From an uncultured Lachnospiraceae bacterium (lineage in GTDB: Bacteria; Bacillota; Clostridia; Lachnospirales; Lachnospiraceae), in assembly GCA_910588815.1 (NCBI GenBank), contig CAJUQY010000011.1, positions 8,745 to 72,744 on the forward strand: a stretch of 64,000 bases of DNA, read 5' to 3'. This document shows positions 8,961-17,548 of this stretch, one piece after another. The position numbers and the translations under genes were made by a program. Below the pieces are notes generated by a model. The model worked only from the letters and a program-made list of their open reading frames with translations. It was not told where the DNA came from and did no database searches. Numbering within the stretch: the first letter of the stretch is position 1; every line of letters starts with the position of its first letter.

Positions 8961-9140
8961 GCGGGAACCGGCTTCCCTGTTCTGCACAGACACGTCGGTT
9001 CGGCGGATTTTGCTCCGCCGCTTATAGCAGGCAATTTCCCCTCCAACAAATCGGGTCGGAAAAAATTGCCTGCGCTATGCTCGCAAAATCCACCGCCCCT
9101 TCCTATCGTCTGCTTTCAGAACAGGGAATCCGATTCCCGC
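8961..9140 (+). repeat. Structured intergenic repeat, copy 1 (GACACGTCG...CCTATCGTC family)
   Basis: 180-bp element filling most of the ispG-polC spacer. Outer arms 8961-8984 and 9117-9140 are near-perfect inverted repeats. Just inside are CAGACACGTCG (8987-8997) and CCTATCGTCTGC (9102-9113). Inner stems: GGATTTTGC (9005-9013) with GCAAAATCC (9083-9091), and GCAGGCAATTT (9027-9037) with AAATTGCCTGC (9063-9073). GCTATGCTCG is shared with copy 2. Oriented against polC and ispG. The remainder of the 324-bp spacer shows no gene. Confidence 0.85.
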
Positions 9141-9201
9141 AAATTCAGACAGAACAGGAAAAAAGCCTGGATTCCCATTCCTGCCATATTCCTGTCCAAA
9201 T

Positions 9202-10299
9202 TCATAAACTGGTCATACTTTCATTTTCTTCCGCCTGCGGTTTCTCCCAATGAAGTAACTCCTGCCTCAGTGTTTCCAACAGCTCGTCCTCCGGCACCTT
9301 CCGGACGATCTCCCCTTTTTTTATGAGCAGGCCCTCGCCGATTCCTCCGGCGATTCCGATGTCTGCCTCCCTGGCCTCTCCCGGCCCGTTGACCACACAG
9401 CCCATGACAGCCACCGTGAGATTCAGATGGTCCATTCCGGCCACCATGGTCTCCACCTGGTTTGCCAGGCTGATGAGGTCAATCTTCGTCCGTCCGCAGG
9501 TGGGACAGGAGACCACCTCGACGCCTCCTTTTCTGAGGCCCATAACCCGAAGGATCTGCTTCGCCGACTTGATCTCCTCCACCGGGTCGCCGGTCAGGGA
9601 TACCCGGATGGTGTCGCCGATCCCCTGATAAAGGATGATTCCCAGTCCCAGGGCCGACTTGATGTTGCCGGAATACAAGGTGCCGGACTCGGTGATTCCC
9701 ACATGGAGCGGATAATTCATCTGCCCGGCGATCATCTCATGGGCCCTGGCGCACATGAGGACATCAGAGGATTTGATGCTGACCACCAGATTGTCGTAAT
9801 CCATGTCCTCGATTCTATGTATTTTTTCCAAGGCGCTTTCCACAATTCCTTCCGCCGTCACCTTCCCGTACTTCTCCAGGAACCGTTTTTCCAGAGAGCC
9901 GCTGTTGACGCCGATCCGAATGGGAATCTGCCGCTCCCTCGCCGTCTCCACCACGGCCCGCACCCGCTCCTCACTGCCGATATTGCCCGGATTGATGCGG
10001 ATTTTATCTGCCCCGTTCTCTATGGCCGCAATGGCCATCTTGTAGTCAAAATGAATATCTGCCACCAGCGGGATGGAAATCCGCTTTTTGATCTCCCCCA
10101 GGGCCTTCGCCGCCTCCATGTTCGGCACCGTACAGCGGACGATCTCACAGCCTGCCGCCTCAAGACGCCTGATCTGGGCCGCCGTACCCGCTGCATCCTC
10201 TGTCCTCGTATTGGTCATGGACTGGATCAGCACGGGATTGCCCCCGCCGATCACCCGGTTCCCGATACGAATTACTTTTGTCTGCTCTCGATGAGTCAT
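9202..10299 (-). CDS. ispG: 4-hydroxy-3-methylbut-2-en-1-yl diphosphate synthase (GcpE)
   Basis: MEP-pathway iron-sulfur enzyme converting methylerythritol cyclodiphosphate to HMBPP, 365 residues. The N-terminal TIM-barrel motif [15 protein letters not shown] and ADIHFDYK are typical. The C-terminal [4Fe-4S] ligands are present: the [12 protein letters not shown] pair and [12 protein letters not shown] has AGGGGAAA just upstream. In related Firmicutes ispG directly follows rseP; here a restriction-modification pair separates them. Functions with dxr and uppS in the same operon. Confidence 0.97.
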   Translation of the reverse strand: MTHREQTKVIRIGNRVIGGGNPVLIQSMTNTRTEDAAGTAAQIRRLEAAGCEIVRCTVPNMEAAKALGEIKKRISIPLVADIHFDYKMAIAAIENGADKIRINPGNIGSEERVRAVVETARERQIPIRIGVNSGSLEKRFLEKYGKVTAEGIVESALEKIHRIEDMDYDNLVVSIKSSDVLMCARAHEMIAGQMNYPLHVGITESGTLYSGNIKSALGLGIILYQGIGDTIRVSLTGDPVEEIKSAKQILRVMGLRKGGVEVVSCPTCGRTKIDLISLANQVETMVAGMDHLNLTVAVMGCVVNGPGEAREADIGIAGGIGEGLLIKKGEIVRKVPEDELLETLRQELLHWEKPQAEENESMTSL

Positions 10300-10341
10300 T
10301 TTTCCCCTCGCTTCTAAATGATCGCCAGGATTACTCCCCTG

Positions 10342-10998
10342 CTATTCTGCGTGTGCAACCGTATGATTGGAATAAGTGTCCCAGGTCGGCTCATAATCTT
10401 CCGTCGCCTGGTTTCCCCACATATCCCACCCCTCCCGCACGCCTCTTGCGAAAAGCTCAATCCGCGGTCCCTGACTGCAGGCCTCGATAATCGGAATAAT
10501 TTCATCCGGCTTACGGCTGTGTTCCCGTTTCATCGTCCGAATCAAATTCACCTGAGAGCGGGCCGGCTGTAGGGTCCGGTTGGGGGCGCTCTTTTTCTTA
10601 ATTCCAAATAGAATCAATTCTGTGACATTCCTAAAATAAAACCCAACCCCCCTGCCGTCCGGTTCCCCGTCCTTGCGCACCTTTTCCCAGACGATATTTC
10701 CCTTATAATCAAAATCCCAGGCATCCATGACTGCAAGCCCTTCCGGAAGCAGTGCATTGGGAACCCACAAATATAAATGCGCCTTCTCCCCCGTGATATC
10801 AGGCACGGGAAGCGCCTTAATGTCACTCAGCGTCATGGTCTCATATCGCGTGAGCCGTTTGTGTTCAGGGGCAACTTTTCCGGTCCTGTTTTGAAACTGC
10901 CAGGGCGGATCCGCATAAATGGTATTATATTTCTTTCCCTTTGTAAATATCTGCAAATTTTGTATCGTACTTTTTAAGTCTTCCATACCCTTCCACAC
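10342..10998 (-). CDS. MT-A70 family adenine-N6 DNA methyltransferase of a restriction-modification pair
   Basis: 218-residue methyltransferase. The catalytic motif DPPW (about residues 30-33, within IYADPPWQFQNR) is the signature of the MT-A70 m6A class. HLYLWVPNALLPEGLAVMDAWDF and KREHSRKPDEIIPIIEA are also family-typical. It overlaps the end of the upstream nuclease gene by about 74 bases in another frame, which ties the two together as one unit. Expected role is protective methylation of the sequence cut by the partner nuclease; the site is unknown. A regulatory or RNA methylase role is less likely given the neighbour. Either of two ATGs four codons apart could start it. Confidence 0.85.
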   Translation of the reverse strand: MWKGMEDLKSTIQNLQIFTKGKKYNTIYADPPWQFQNRTGKVAPEHKRLTRYETMTLSDIKALPVPDITGEKAHLYLWVPNALLPEGLAVMDAWDFDYKGNIVWEKVRKDGEPDGRGVGFYFRNVTELILFGIKKKSAPNRTLQPARSQVNLIRTMKREHSRKPDEIIPIIEACSQGPRIELFARGVREGWDMWGNQATEDYEPTWDTYSNHTVAHAE

Positions 10999-11653
10999 AT
11001 TCCTTTCCGATTCCTATTGCCAAAATCGGGCATCCTCCATTGCGCCTGGAATCCAGCCTGTAAATCAGCTTTCCCATCCATGTGGTACTGGCTCCATATT
11101 TTCTGATTAACGGCTGTCCGCGATCATCCTTTTCCTGCTTAAAAATATCATTAAGCTCCTCTGCCCTTGTCACAATCACTCCGACATCAATTAAGCCGCA
11201 ATCAAAATAGGTTCTCATTGCCAACAGATCCCGGTCAAAGGTCTGGTCTTTGCTGTTCCATTCCAAGTCAAAAGCGACCCTGTTCTTTAAAAAATCAATA
11301 TTGTGTCCGTCAATATATCCTTCTACCGTCTCAATCTCATAGGGCTGGTCTGCAAAACGGCCTCTCCGCTGAGCTGTCTGCCGCGGATATTTTTTGACAA
11401 TCAGATCCCCGCTGATTCGTATTTCCCTCCATCCATATGGGTACAGAATATCATCAAACTTTTTCGGTATGGGCGACTCATTTCCTCCCTCTTTCTTGAT
11501 ATCTGCCATCGTAAGCCGCAGTTGTCGCAGGCAGTCCTGAAGCTCCATCCACTCAACCGAAAAGGCATCATGTAGTATTTCCAAGGCATGACCATAATTA
11601 TGAAACTCAAATTTATTCATCAGATCCCTATCCAGATATCTTTCGTAATCCAT
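10925..11653 (-). CDS. BglII/BstYI-like type II restriction endonuclease
   Basis: 242-residue protein resembling the BglII family of restriction enzymes. The likely active site is Asp120 (GHNIDFLKN) followed by Glu131 and Asn133 in AFDLEWNSKD. This resembles the D-x8-E-x-Q arrangement known from BglII. The following YFDCGLIDVGVIVTRAEEL segment and the TTWMGKL segment also fit the fold. Start ATG has GGGGGAG about five bases upstream and begins 12 bases after the rseP stop, so it can be translated from the rseP transcript. Base composition looks more A/T-rich than its neighbours, suggesting acquisition. BglII relatives cut AGATCT or RGATCY; specificity here is not demonstrated. Confidence 0.75.
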   Translation of the reverse strand: MDYERYLDRDLMNKFEFHNYGHALEILHDAFSVEWMELQDCLRQLRLTMADIKKEGGNESPIPKKFDDILYPYGWREIRISGDLIVKKYPRQTAQRRGRFADQPYEIETVEGYIDGHNIDFLKNRVAFDLEWNSKDQTFDRDLLAMRTYFDCGLIDVGVIVTRAEELNDIFKQEKDDRGQPLIRKYGASTTWMGKLIYRLDSRRNGGCPILAIGIGKECVEGYGRLKKYDTKFADIYKGKEI

Positions 11654-11664
11654 CCGTTCTCCCC

Positions 11665-12963
11665 CTACCTGAAAATCTTCAGCACGTCGTTGAACATGAC
11701 GAAGACCATGAGCGCCATGAGGAGCAGAAGCCCGATGGTGTGGACCATGCCCTCCTTCTCCCTGGACACCGGCTTCCCCCGGACAAGCTCAATGAGAATG
11801 AAGACCAGACGCCCCCCGTCCAGGGCGGGCAGGGGCAGAAGGTTCAGCACTCCCAGATTCACACTCAGGAGAATGCTGAAATTCAGGATATTCAAAAACA
11901 CATACAGGGCGCCGTCCGGCTTGCTCTGCTCCACCACCTCGCCCACCATGTTCACAATTCCCACCGGGCCGGAGAGATTTTCCACGCCGACCCTGCCCGT
12001 CACAAGCATCTTCAGGGAGGTCAGTGTGTAACTCATCCAGTAGCGCACCTCGGAAAAGCTGTTCCCCAGCACCGAAAGGGCCCCCGCCTCCTTGTTCCGG
12101 TAGGCGACCGCCTCCATGCCCAGGGTCGAAGCCTTGTAATAGGTCGGCGTCACCGCAAGCTCCAGAGGCTTTCCGTTCCGCTCCAGCGTAAACTTCACGG
12201 CTGTATCCTTCTCAAGAGGATGCGCCTCAAAATACTGCTGCACCTCAAGACCGGAGGCGATGGGAGTCCCGTCGATAGAGGTGATCACGTCCCCCACCTG
12301 GGCTCCCGCCTTTGCCATAGCGAGATCCTCCGTCAGAGCCGTGATGACCGCCTCATCCTCCGAGGCATAATAGGAGAACCCGGTCAGATACGCTTCATAG
12401 GACGGATCAAGAACCGTCTCCCGGATCTCTCCGTCCCGCTCATATTCGATGGTAATGGGGCTGCCGTCCATGGGATGACTCAGAAAATAAAGCTCAATGT
12501 CCCTTCCAAGCTTCACCCGGCGGCCGTCGATGGAGCGGATCAGATCTCCTTCTTTAAGCCCCGCCTGATCGGCGCCGTAGCCCTCGGACACATGATAGAC
12601 CCTCGGCTCATTAACTCCGGCCAGACTCAGGACCACCACCGACAAAATAAACGCCAGCAGAAAATTAAAGAGCGGCCCGCCAAAGACGACGGCCAGCCTG
12701 GCAAAGGGTGACTTGCTGTTAAAAGAAATTTCGCTGTCATCGTCATCATCCTCCCCCACCATCTGACAGGAACCCCCGAAGGGAATCGCTTTCAGAGAAT
12801 AGCGGGTACCTCCTTTGACACCGCTTATGATCCTCGGCCCCATGCCCACGGAAAACTCTGTGACACCGATACCGTTCTTCTTGGCCAGAAGAAAATGTCC
12901 GAACTCGTGGGACACCACCAGAAGACTGAAAACCAAAACTGCCAGCAAAATACTGAAAACCAT
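11665..12963 (-). CDS. rseP: RIP metalloprotease RseP (site-2 protease)
   Basis: Intramembrane zinc protease of about 432 residues that cleaves anti-sigma factors and signal-peptide remnants. The zinc motif HEFGH lies in the first helix (VVSHEFGHFLLAKK). Two PDZ-like regions follow (KEGDLIRSIDGRRV and VGDVITSIDGTPI). The third zinc ligand is in the C-terminal motif LLPLPALDGGR. ATG 12963 is taken as the start, but an in-frame GTG at 12975 with GGAGG four bases upstream is an alternative; either overlaps or abuts the dxr end. Confidence 0.95.
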   Translation of the reverse strand: MVFSILLAVLVFSLLVVSHEFGHFLLAKKNGIGVTEFSVGMGPRIISGVKGGTRYSLKAIPFGGSCQMVGEDDDDDSEISFNSKSPFARLAVVFGGPLFNFLLAFILSVVVLSLAGVNEPRVYHVSEGYGADQAGLKEGDLIRSIDGRRVKLGRDIELYFLSHPMDGSPITIEYERDGEIRETVLDPSYEAYLTGFSYYASEDEAVITALTEDLAMAKAGAQVGDVITSIDGTPIASGLEVQQYFEAHPLEKDTAVKFTLERNGKPLELAVTPTYYKASTLGMEAVAYRNKEAGALSVLGNSFSEVRYWMSYTLTSLKMLVTGRVGVENLSGPVGIVNMVGEVVEQSKPDGALYVFLNILNFSILLSVNLGVLNLLPLPALDGGRLVFILIELVRGKPVSREKEGMVHTIGLLLLMALMVFVMFNDVLKIFR

Positions 12964-12968
12964 ACTTT

Positions 12969-14111
12969 CTACCACCTGTCCTCCAAGAAATGATATACCT
13001 CTGTCTCCGTCTGGAGAATTTCCTCCAATTCCGGTTTTTCCTTCGTTTTATGGCGCGCCATGGCCTCCCCGATGATCTGTGTAATATCCGGATAAGCGAT
13101 CCTCCCGCCGAGGAATGCCGCCACCGCCCATTCGTTGGCCGCGTTGAAAACCGTTGGCATGGTGCCGCCCGTCCGGCCCGCCTCATAGGCCATGGAAAGG
13201 CCGGGGAAGTTTTCAAAATCCGGCGCTTCAAAATCCAGGGAGCCCAGAGTCCAGAAATCCAGTCGTTCCCCTGACATCTGCCTCCGTTCAGGATAAAACA
13301 GCGCATACTGGATGGGAAGCTTCATATCCGGCACCCCCATCTGTGCCATAACTGCCCCATCCTCAAACTGTACCATGGAATGGACAATGCTCTGGGGCTG
13401 AACCACCACCTGCACATCATCCACCCCCACACCGAACAGCCATCCGGCCTCCATGACCTCCAGCCCTTTATTGACCATCGTCGAGGAGTCAATGGTAATT
13501 TTATGGCCCATGGCCCAGTTGGGGTGCTTCAGGGCATCCTCCGGCCGGACCGCCATTAACTCCTCCCTCGTCTTTCCCCGGAAGGGGCCGCCGGATGCCG
13601 TCAAAAGAATCCTGGAAATCCGGTTCCCCGCCTCCCCGCCAAGACACTGGAAAATGGCGCTGTGCTCACTGTCCACCGGGAGAATCCGCACGCCCTTCTC
13701 CTTCGCCAGTGGCATGATCAGATGTCCCGCCGTCACCAGCGTCTCCTTGTTGGCCAGGGCAATGTCCTTCCCTGACCGGATGGCCGCAATGGTCGGACGG
13801 ATACCGATCATCCCCACCACTGCCGTCACCACAACCTGGGCTTCCGGCTCCGTGGCCGCCGCCAAAAGTCCGTCCATGCCGGACAGCACCCGGATATCTG
13901 TATCTTTTAAGCGGACTCTCAGATCTCCGGCCGCTGCCTCGTCCTCAAGGGCCACAAGCTTTGGCCGAAATTCTCTGGCCTGCGCCTCCAAGAGGGCCGC
14001 ATTCCTTCCGGCCGCCAGGGCCGTAACCTCCAGATCATGGTTCTCCCTCACCACCTCAAGAGTCTGGGTTCCGATGGAACCGGTCGAACCCAGGATTGAT
14101 ATCTGTTTCAT
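12969..14111 (-). CDS. dxr: 1-deoxy-D-xylulose 5-phosphate reductoisomerase
   Basis: Second enzyme of the MEP isoprenoid pathway, NADPH-dependent, 380 residues. The Rossmann motif ILGSTGSIGTQTL is at the N-terminus. LPVDSEHSAIFQCL carries the metal-binding Glu, and MVNKGLEVMEAGWLF and STMVNK the substrate-binding loop; ILTASGGPFR is also diagnostic. Start set at ATG 14111, eight bases after GGAGAA; the longer frame adds a poorly conserved 14-residue leader. Downstream gene rseP is coupled. Confidence 0.97.
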   Translation of the reverse strand: MKQISILGSTGSIGTQTLEVVRENHDLEVTALAAGRNAALLEAQAREFRPKLVALEDEAAAGDLRVRLKDTDIRVLSGMDGLLAAATEPEAQVVVTAVVGMIGIRPTIAAIRSGKDIALANKETLVTAGHLIMPLAKEKGVRILPVDSEHSAIFQCLGGEAGNRISRILLTASGGPFRGKTREELMAVRPEDALKHPNWAMGHKITIDSSTMVNKGLEVMEAGWLFGVGVDDVQVVVQPQSIVHSMVQFEDGAVMAQMGVPDMKLPIQYALFYPERRQMSGERLDFWTLGSLDFEAPDFENFPGLSMAYEAGRTGGTMPTVFNAANEWAVAAFLGGRIAYPDITQIIGEAMARHKTKEKPELEEILQTETEVYHFLEDRW

Positions 14112-14175
14112 ATTCAGTATTCTCCATTTCCAAAACGTCCATGCACGGCCCACGCTTCATGGGCCGGAGCCGCTT

Positions 14176-15024
14176 TTATCCCAAAAACCGGCCGAGTGCA
14201 TCCGTTCCTTCTATCAAAAGTACGATCGTGTAATAAATCCCCGGCGCCACAAAGATGACACTGTCAAACCGGTCCAGGATCCCGCCATGGCCGGGAATCA
14301 GCCTGCCATAGTCTTTCACGTCATGATTCCTCTTGATGGCCGACGCTGCCAGATCCCCGATCTGGGAAATGACCGCCCCCACCATACAGATCACGGCGCA
14401 GTGGAGAGCCGGGTTTCCCAAAACTCCAGAAAGCTTCCCCGCGCATGCAGCCCCGAAAATCCCGCCGAGAATGCCCGCGCCGAGGATTCCGCCGATTCCT
14501 CCCTCCACTGACTTTTTCGGACTTAAACGCGGCGCCATCTTATGCTTCCCGATCAGCATTCCCACACAGTAAGCGCAGGTATCGCATCCCCAGGAGCTTA
14601 AGAATACCAGCCAGACAAGAAGCTTACCTCCCGCCATGACTCTGGTTCGGTAAATATAGGACAGCATGACCGCCACATAGAGCAGCCCGAAAAATACCGT
14701 CATCACCTGTCCCGCCGAATATTGGGGGAAGGTGAACACATAGACCGCCATGAGCAGAATCAGAAACGCTACGAAAAACAGAACCGGCATGGAATCCGCT
14801 GCCGGATTTTTGGAAAAGGCCAAAAGCAGATAATAAGAAAGCCCGGCCAGATATCCGGCCGCCCCAAGCAGCGACTTTTCCGCCCCGACAGTTCTGTAGA
14901 GTTCATACATGCCTGTGAGGGAAATAAGCGCAAGGGCGGCCGCCAGCACACTCCCGCCCAGGAGCAGAAGAGCAATGATCACCGCCACCAGGACAATCCC
15001 ACTTAACAGTCTTGTCTTAAACAT
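14176..15024 (-). CDS. cdsA: Phosphatidate cytidylyltransferase
   Basis: Makes CDP-diacylglycerol from phosphatidic acid and CTP, feeding phospholipid synthesis; multi-pass membrane protein of about 282 residues. The C-terminal CdsA signature is present: SQIGDLAASAIKRNHDVKDYGRLIPGHGGILDR, near residues 225-257, here quoted as the short motifs GDLAAS and PGHGGILDR. Starts at ATG 15024, eight bases downstream of GGAGG; a GTG two codons earlier is possible. Nearly overlaps the uppS stop. Confidence 0.95.
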   Translation of the reverse strand: MFKTRLLSGIVLVAVIIALLLLGGSVLAAALALISLTGMYELYRTVGAEKSLLGAAGYLAGLSYYLLLAFSKNPAADSMPVLFFVAFLILLMAVYVFTFPQYSAGQVMTVFFGLLYVAVMLSYIYRTRVMAGGKLLVWLVFLSSWGCDTCAYCVGMLIGKHKMAPRLSPKKSVEGGIGGILGAGILGGIFGAACAGKLSGVLGNPALHCAVICMVGAVISQIGDLAASAIKRNHDVKDYGRLIPGHGGILDRFDSVIFVAPGIYYTIVLLIEGTDALGRFLG

Positions 15025-15026
15025 TC

Positions 15027-15743
15027 TCACACCCCTCCAAACCTTCGTTCTCTACCATTGTATTTCTCAATGGCTTTGACCAATTCCTCTTTATTAAAAT
15101 CCGGCCACAAAACATCCGTAAAATAGAACTCCGTGTACGCCAGCTGCCAGAGCAGATAGTTGGAAAGCCGCTCCTCACCGCTGGTGCGGATCAGAAGATC
15201 CGGATCCGGGAGCTCCCTTGTATCCAGATACTCCCCGATCATCTCCTCGCTCACATCCTGCGGCGAAAGCTTCCCCGCCGCACAGTCCTCCATCATCCGC
15301 CGGACTGCCCTCGTGATCTCATCCCTGCTCCCATAATTGACGGCAATGGTAAAAGTCATGCGGGTATTGTCCTTCGTCTCGTTTTCCAGCCGCTTTAACC
15401 CCTCAATGATATCCTCGTCAAACCGGCTCCGCTCTCCGATCATGATAACCCGCACATTATTTTTCTTCGCCACCTTTAAAAGCCGTTTCATATAATAGCG
15501 GAACAGCTGCATGAGCGCTCCCACTTCCTCGGCGGAGCGCTTCCAGTTCTCCGTGGAAAAACCATAGACGGTCAGGTATTTGATGCCCAGCCTGGCCGCA
15601 TCCTCCACAGTCCGCTCCACCACCTTGCATCCCTCTACATGGCCCATGTTCCGGGGCAGCCCCCGCTTCTTCGCCCAGCGGCCGTTCCCGTCCAGGATAA
15701 TGGCCACATGCCCGGGTATATTCAAACATTTTTCCTCTGCCAT
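15027..15743 (-). CDS. uppS: Undecaprenyl diphosphate synthase (isoprenyl transferase)
   Basis: Cis-prenyltransferase that makes the C55 lipid carrier for peptidoglycan and teichoic acid, 238 residues. Motifs in order: HVAIILDGNGRWAKKRG (catalytic Asp about residue 18), GHVEGCK, YGFSTENWKR, and LIRTSGEERLSNYLLWQLAY near the C-terminus. Start ATG follows GAGGAGG by four bases. Uses isoprenoid units from the Dxr/IspG pathway encoded downstream. Confidence 0.97.
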   Translation of the reverse strand: MAEEKCLNIPGHVAIILDGNGRWAKKRGLPRNMGHVEGCKVVERTVEDAARLGIKYLTVYGFSTENWKRSAEEVGALMQLFRYYMKRLLKVAKKNNVRVIMIGERSRFDEDIIEGLKRLENETKDNTRMTFTIAVNYGSRDEITRAVRRMMEDCAAGKLSPQDVSEEMIGEYLDTRELPDPDLLIRTSGEERLSNYLLWQLAYTEFYFTDVLWPDFNKEELVKAIEKYNGRERRFGGV

Positions 15744-15767
15744 AAAACCTCCTCATCCTTCCTCTGG

Positions 15768-15893
15768 GCACCTGTGTGATCTGGCAGGCAGGACGCCCCT
15801 GCCCGCTGCGCAGGGTCCCGTCAACTCTGCCGGCAATCCCCCTCCCGGGGCCCTTGTGCAGAAAAGGAGGCAGAATTGTCTTACACGCCTGCC
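15768..15893. other. Structured intergenic spacer between frr and uppS
   Basis: No gene is visible in this 193-bp spacer. GGCAGGC (15783-15789) is complementary to GCCTGCC (15887-15893) and encloses smaller palindromic pieces such as TGCCGGCA and a CCCCTCCCGGGG patch. The 11-mer GCACCTGTGTG at 15768-15778 recurs at 28089-28099. Function unknown; it may be a processing or attenuation structure. Confidence 0.35.
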
Positions 15894-15936
15894 CCCCTGA
15901 TTTCCATTTATTTTCTTTTTCCGGCGTCCCGCCGTA

Positions 15937-16491
15937 TTATACGGTCATGATCTCCTTCGTCTTGACTTCGCTCTCCTCTTCCACCTTCTCAATGAACTTG
16001 TCCGTCAGCTTCTGGATCTTGTCCTCATACTGCTTCTGCTCGTCCTCGGAAATCTCGCCGCCCTTCTGCAGCTTCTTGATGGCGTCATTGGCATCCCTGC
16101 GGATATTCCGAATGGCGACCTTCGCATTCTCCCCCTTCTTCTTCACGTCCTTGGAGAGATCCTTTCTGCGCTCCTCCGTCATCTCCGGGAATACCAGCCG
16201 GATCACATTCCCGTCGTTGCTGGGATTGATTCCCAAATCCGAAGTCAGAATCGCTTTCTCGATCGCCTTGATCAGACTCTTTTCCCAAGGCTGGATGAGC
16301 AGCATCCGGGGCTCCGGCACAGATACGTTAGCCACCTGCTGAATGCCGCTGGGTACTCCGTAATAATCCACTGTGATCTGATCCAGTACATGGGGATTGG
16401 CCCGGCCCGCCCGGATGGTCGCATAATCGCTCCGAAGCACGTTCACGGTCTTCTCCATCTTATCCTCATACATTTTTAATCTGTCTTCCAT
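15937..16491 (-). CDS. frr: Ribosome recycling factor
   Basis: 184-residue tRNA-mimic that, with EF-G, splits post-termination ribosomes. Diagnostic segments: TIRAGRANPHVLDQI near residues 25-39, GINPSNDGNVIRLVFPEMTEERRKDL near 100-125, and a long helical C-terminus. Length is exactly typical. Start has AGGGAGG nine bases upstream. In the usual Firmicute order it follows pyrH, as here, although the spacer of 193 bases is longer than usual and contains a hairpin. Confidence 0.97.
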   Translation of the reverse strand: MEDRLKMYEDKMEKTVNVLRSDYATIRAGRANPHVLDQITVDYYGVPSGIQQVANVSVPEPRMLLIQPWEKSLIKAIEKAILTSDLGINPSNDGNVIRLVFPEMTEERRKDLSKDVKKKGENAKVAIRNIRRDANDAIKKLQKGGEISEDEQKQYEDKIQKLTDKFIEKVEEESEVKTKEIMTV

Positions 16492-16519
16492 GATTATATC
16501 CTCCCTTTTCAGTTATATT

Positions 16520-16552
16520 GTGAATGCCAAAAATGTTATTTTTAGCGTTCAC
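16520..16552. other. Intercistronic hairpin between pyrH and frr
   Basis: GTGAATGCCAAAAA and TTTTTAGCGTTCAC form a 14-bp stem with two mismatches and a five-base loop. The A/T flanks could act as a weak terminator on either strand, reducing read-through from pyrH to frr, or as an RNA-processing site. Confidence 0.5.
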
Positions 16553-16684
16553 TGCGCCGATTTTTGCTGCGCCAAAGCGCAGGATTTACCTTACCAAAAT
16601 CGTGCGCATCCCCCATCCATCGCTGAAGCCATCCGCCTCTCCAAAACAGTCAGACACATCCCTGCCAAATGCAGGCCTCCCGCG

Positions 16685-17392
16685 TTACTCCACAGTCACC
16701 ATGGTTCCGGTAATCCTGCCCTTTAACGCATTCCCGATACCGTCCTTCTCTCCCAGCCCGAACACTGCCATGGGCATCCTATGCTCCATACACATGATGG
16801 AAGCCGTAAGATCCACCACCGCCAGTTTCTTTTCAATGACCTCCTCAATGGAAACCGTATCGTACTTTTTTGCCTGAGGGTTTTTCCTGGGGTCGCTGTC
16901 GTAAACACCGTCCACGGCCTTTGCTAAAAGAATCACGTCCGCCTCCATCTCAATGGCCCGAAGCACGATTCCCGTGTCGGTGGAAAAATAGGGATGTCCC
17001 GTCCCGCCGGCAAAAAACACCACCTTACCCTCCCGGAAGCATCGATTGGCCTCATCCTTGGAAAAAAGCTTCGTCATGGTCCCACAGGCAAAGGGCGTAA
17101 AAATCTCCGTCTCCATACCCGCCGAACGAAAAATCTCAGATACATAAATGCAATTCATGACCGTGGCAAGCATCCCGATCTGATCCGCCTTCGTCCTGTC
17201 AATGGCATTGCTCTGCCGGCCCCGCCAGAAATTTCCGCCGCCGATAACGATGCCGATCTGAATCCCTTCCTTCACCGAAGGAGCCACCTGAGCGGCCACT
17301 GCCTTCACCACGCCTTCGTCAAAGCCCCGGCCCGCCGGTCCCGCCAGCGCCTCGCCGCTGAGTTTCAGTAACACCCTTCTCGATTTCTCCAT
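16685..17392 (-). CDS. pyrH: UMP kinase
   Basis: Phosphorylates UMP to UDP for pyrimidine nucleotide synthesis; hexameric cytoplasmic enzyme, 235 residues. Motifs: LLKLSGEALAG at the N-terminus, GIVIGGGNFWRGR near 47-59, and DVILLAKAVDGVYDSDPRKNP in the C-terminal half. Start preceded by GAGGGGG. In most Firmicutes rpsB and tsf precede pyrH; here pyrH has its own promoter (17429-17458) and sits downstream of an unrelated sensor kinase, so the ribosomal half of the cluster has been separated. Confidence 0.97.
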   Translation of the reverse strand: MEKSRRVLLKLSGEALAGPAGRGFDEGVVKAVAAQVAPSVKEGIQIGIVIGGGNFWRGRQSNAIDRTKADQIGMLATVMNCIYVSEIFRSAGMETEIFTPFACGTMTKLFSKDEANRCFREGKVVFFAGGTGHPYFSTDTGIVLRAIEMEADVILLAKAVDGVYDSDPRKNPQAKKYDTVSIEEVIEKKLAVVDLTASIMCMEHRMPMAVFGLGEKDGIGNALKGRITGTMVTVE

Positions 17393-17428
17393 GACAGCCC
17401 CCTCATATCTTCAAAATAATTCTTATAC

Positions 17429-17458
17429 AGTATACCACAAGACCGGCAGGGTATACAA
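17429..17458 (-). promoter_or_regulatory. Promoter for the pyrH-to-polC operon
   Basis: TTGTAT (17458-17453) and TATACT (17434-17429) with an 18-base spacer on the minus strand, about 35 bases before the pyrH start. Confidence 0.7.
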
Positions 17459-17548
17459 GTTATAATTCCTTTGAGTTTCCGCAATTTGGAGGCAGTCCCA
17501 GCTTTTTCACAGTTGATTCCTCCTTCCTCTCTTTTCAAAACTGCCTGC

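Noticed and set aside
8915..9326. Plus-strand open frames of 112 and 86 codons upstream of polC
   Set aside because: They run through the structured repeat and the ispG end, have no ribosome-binding site and look like no protein family.
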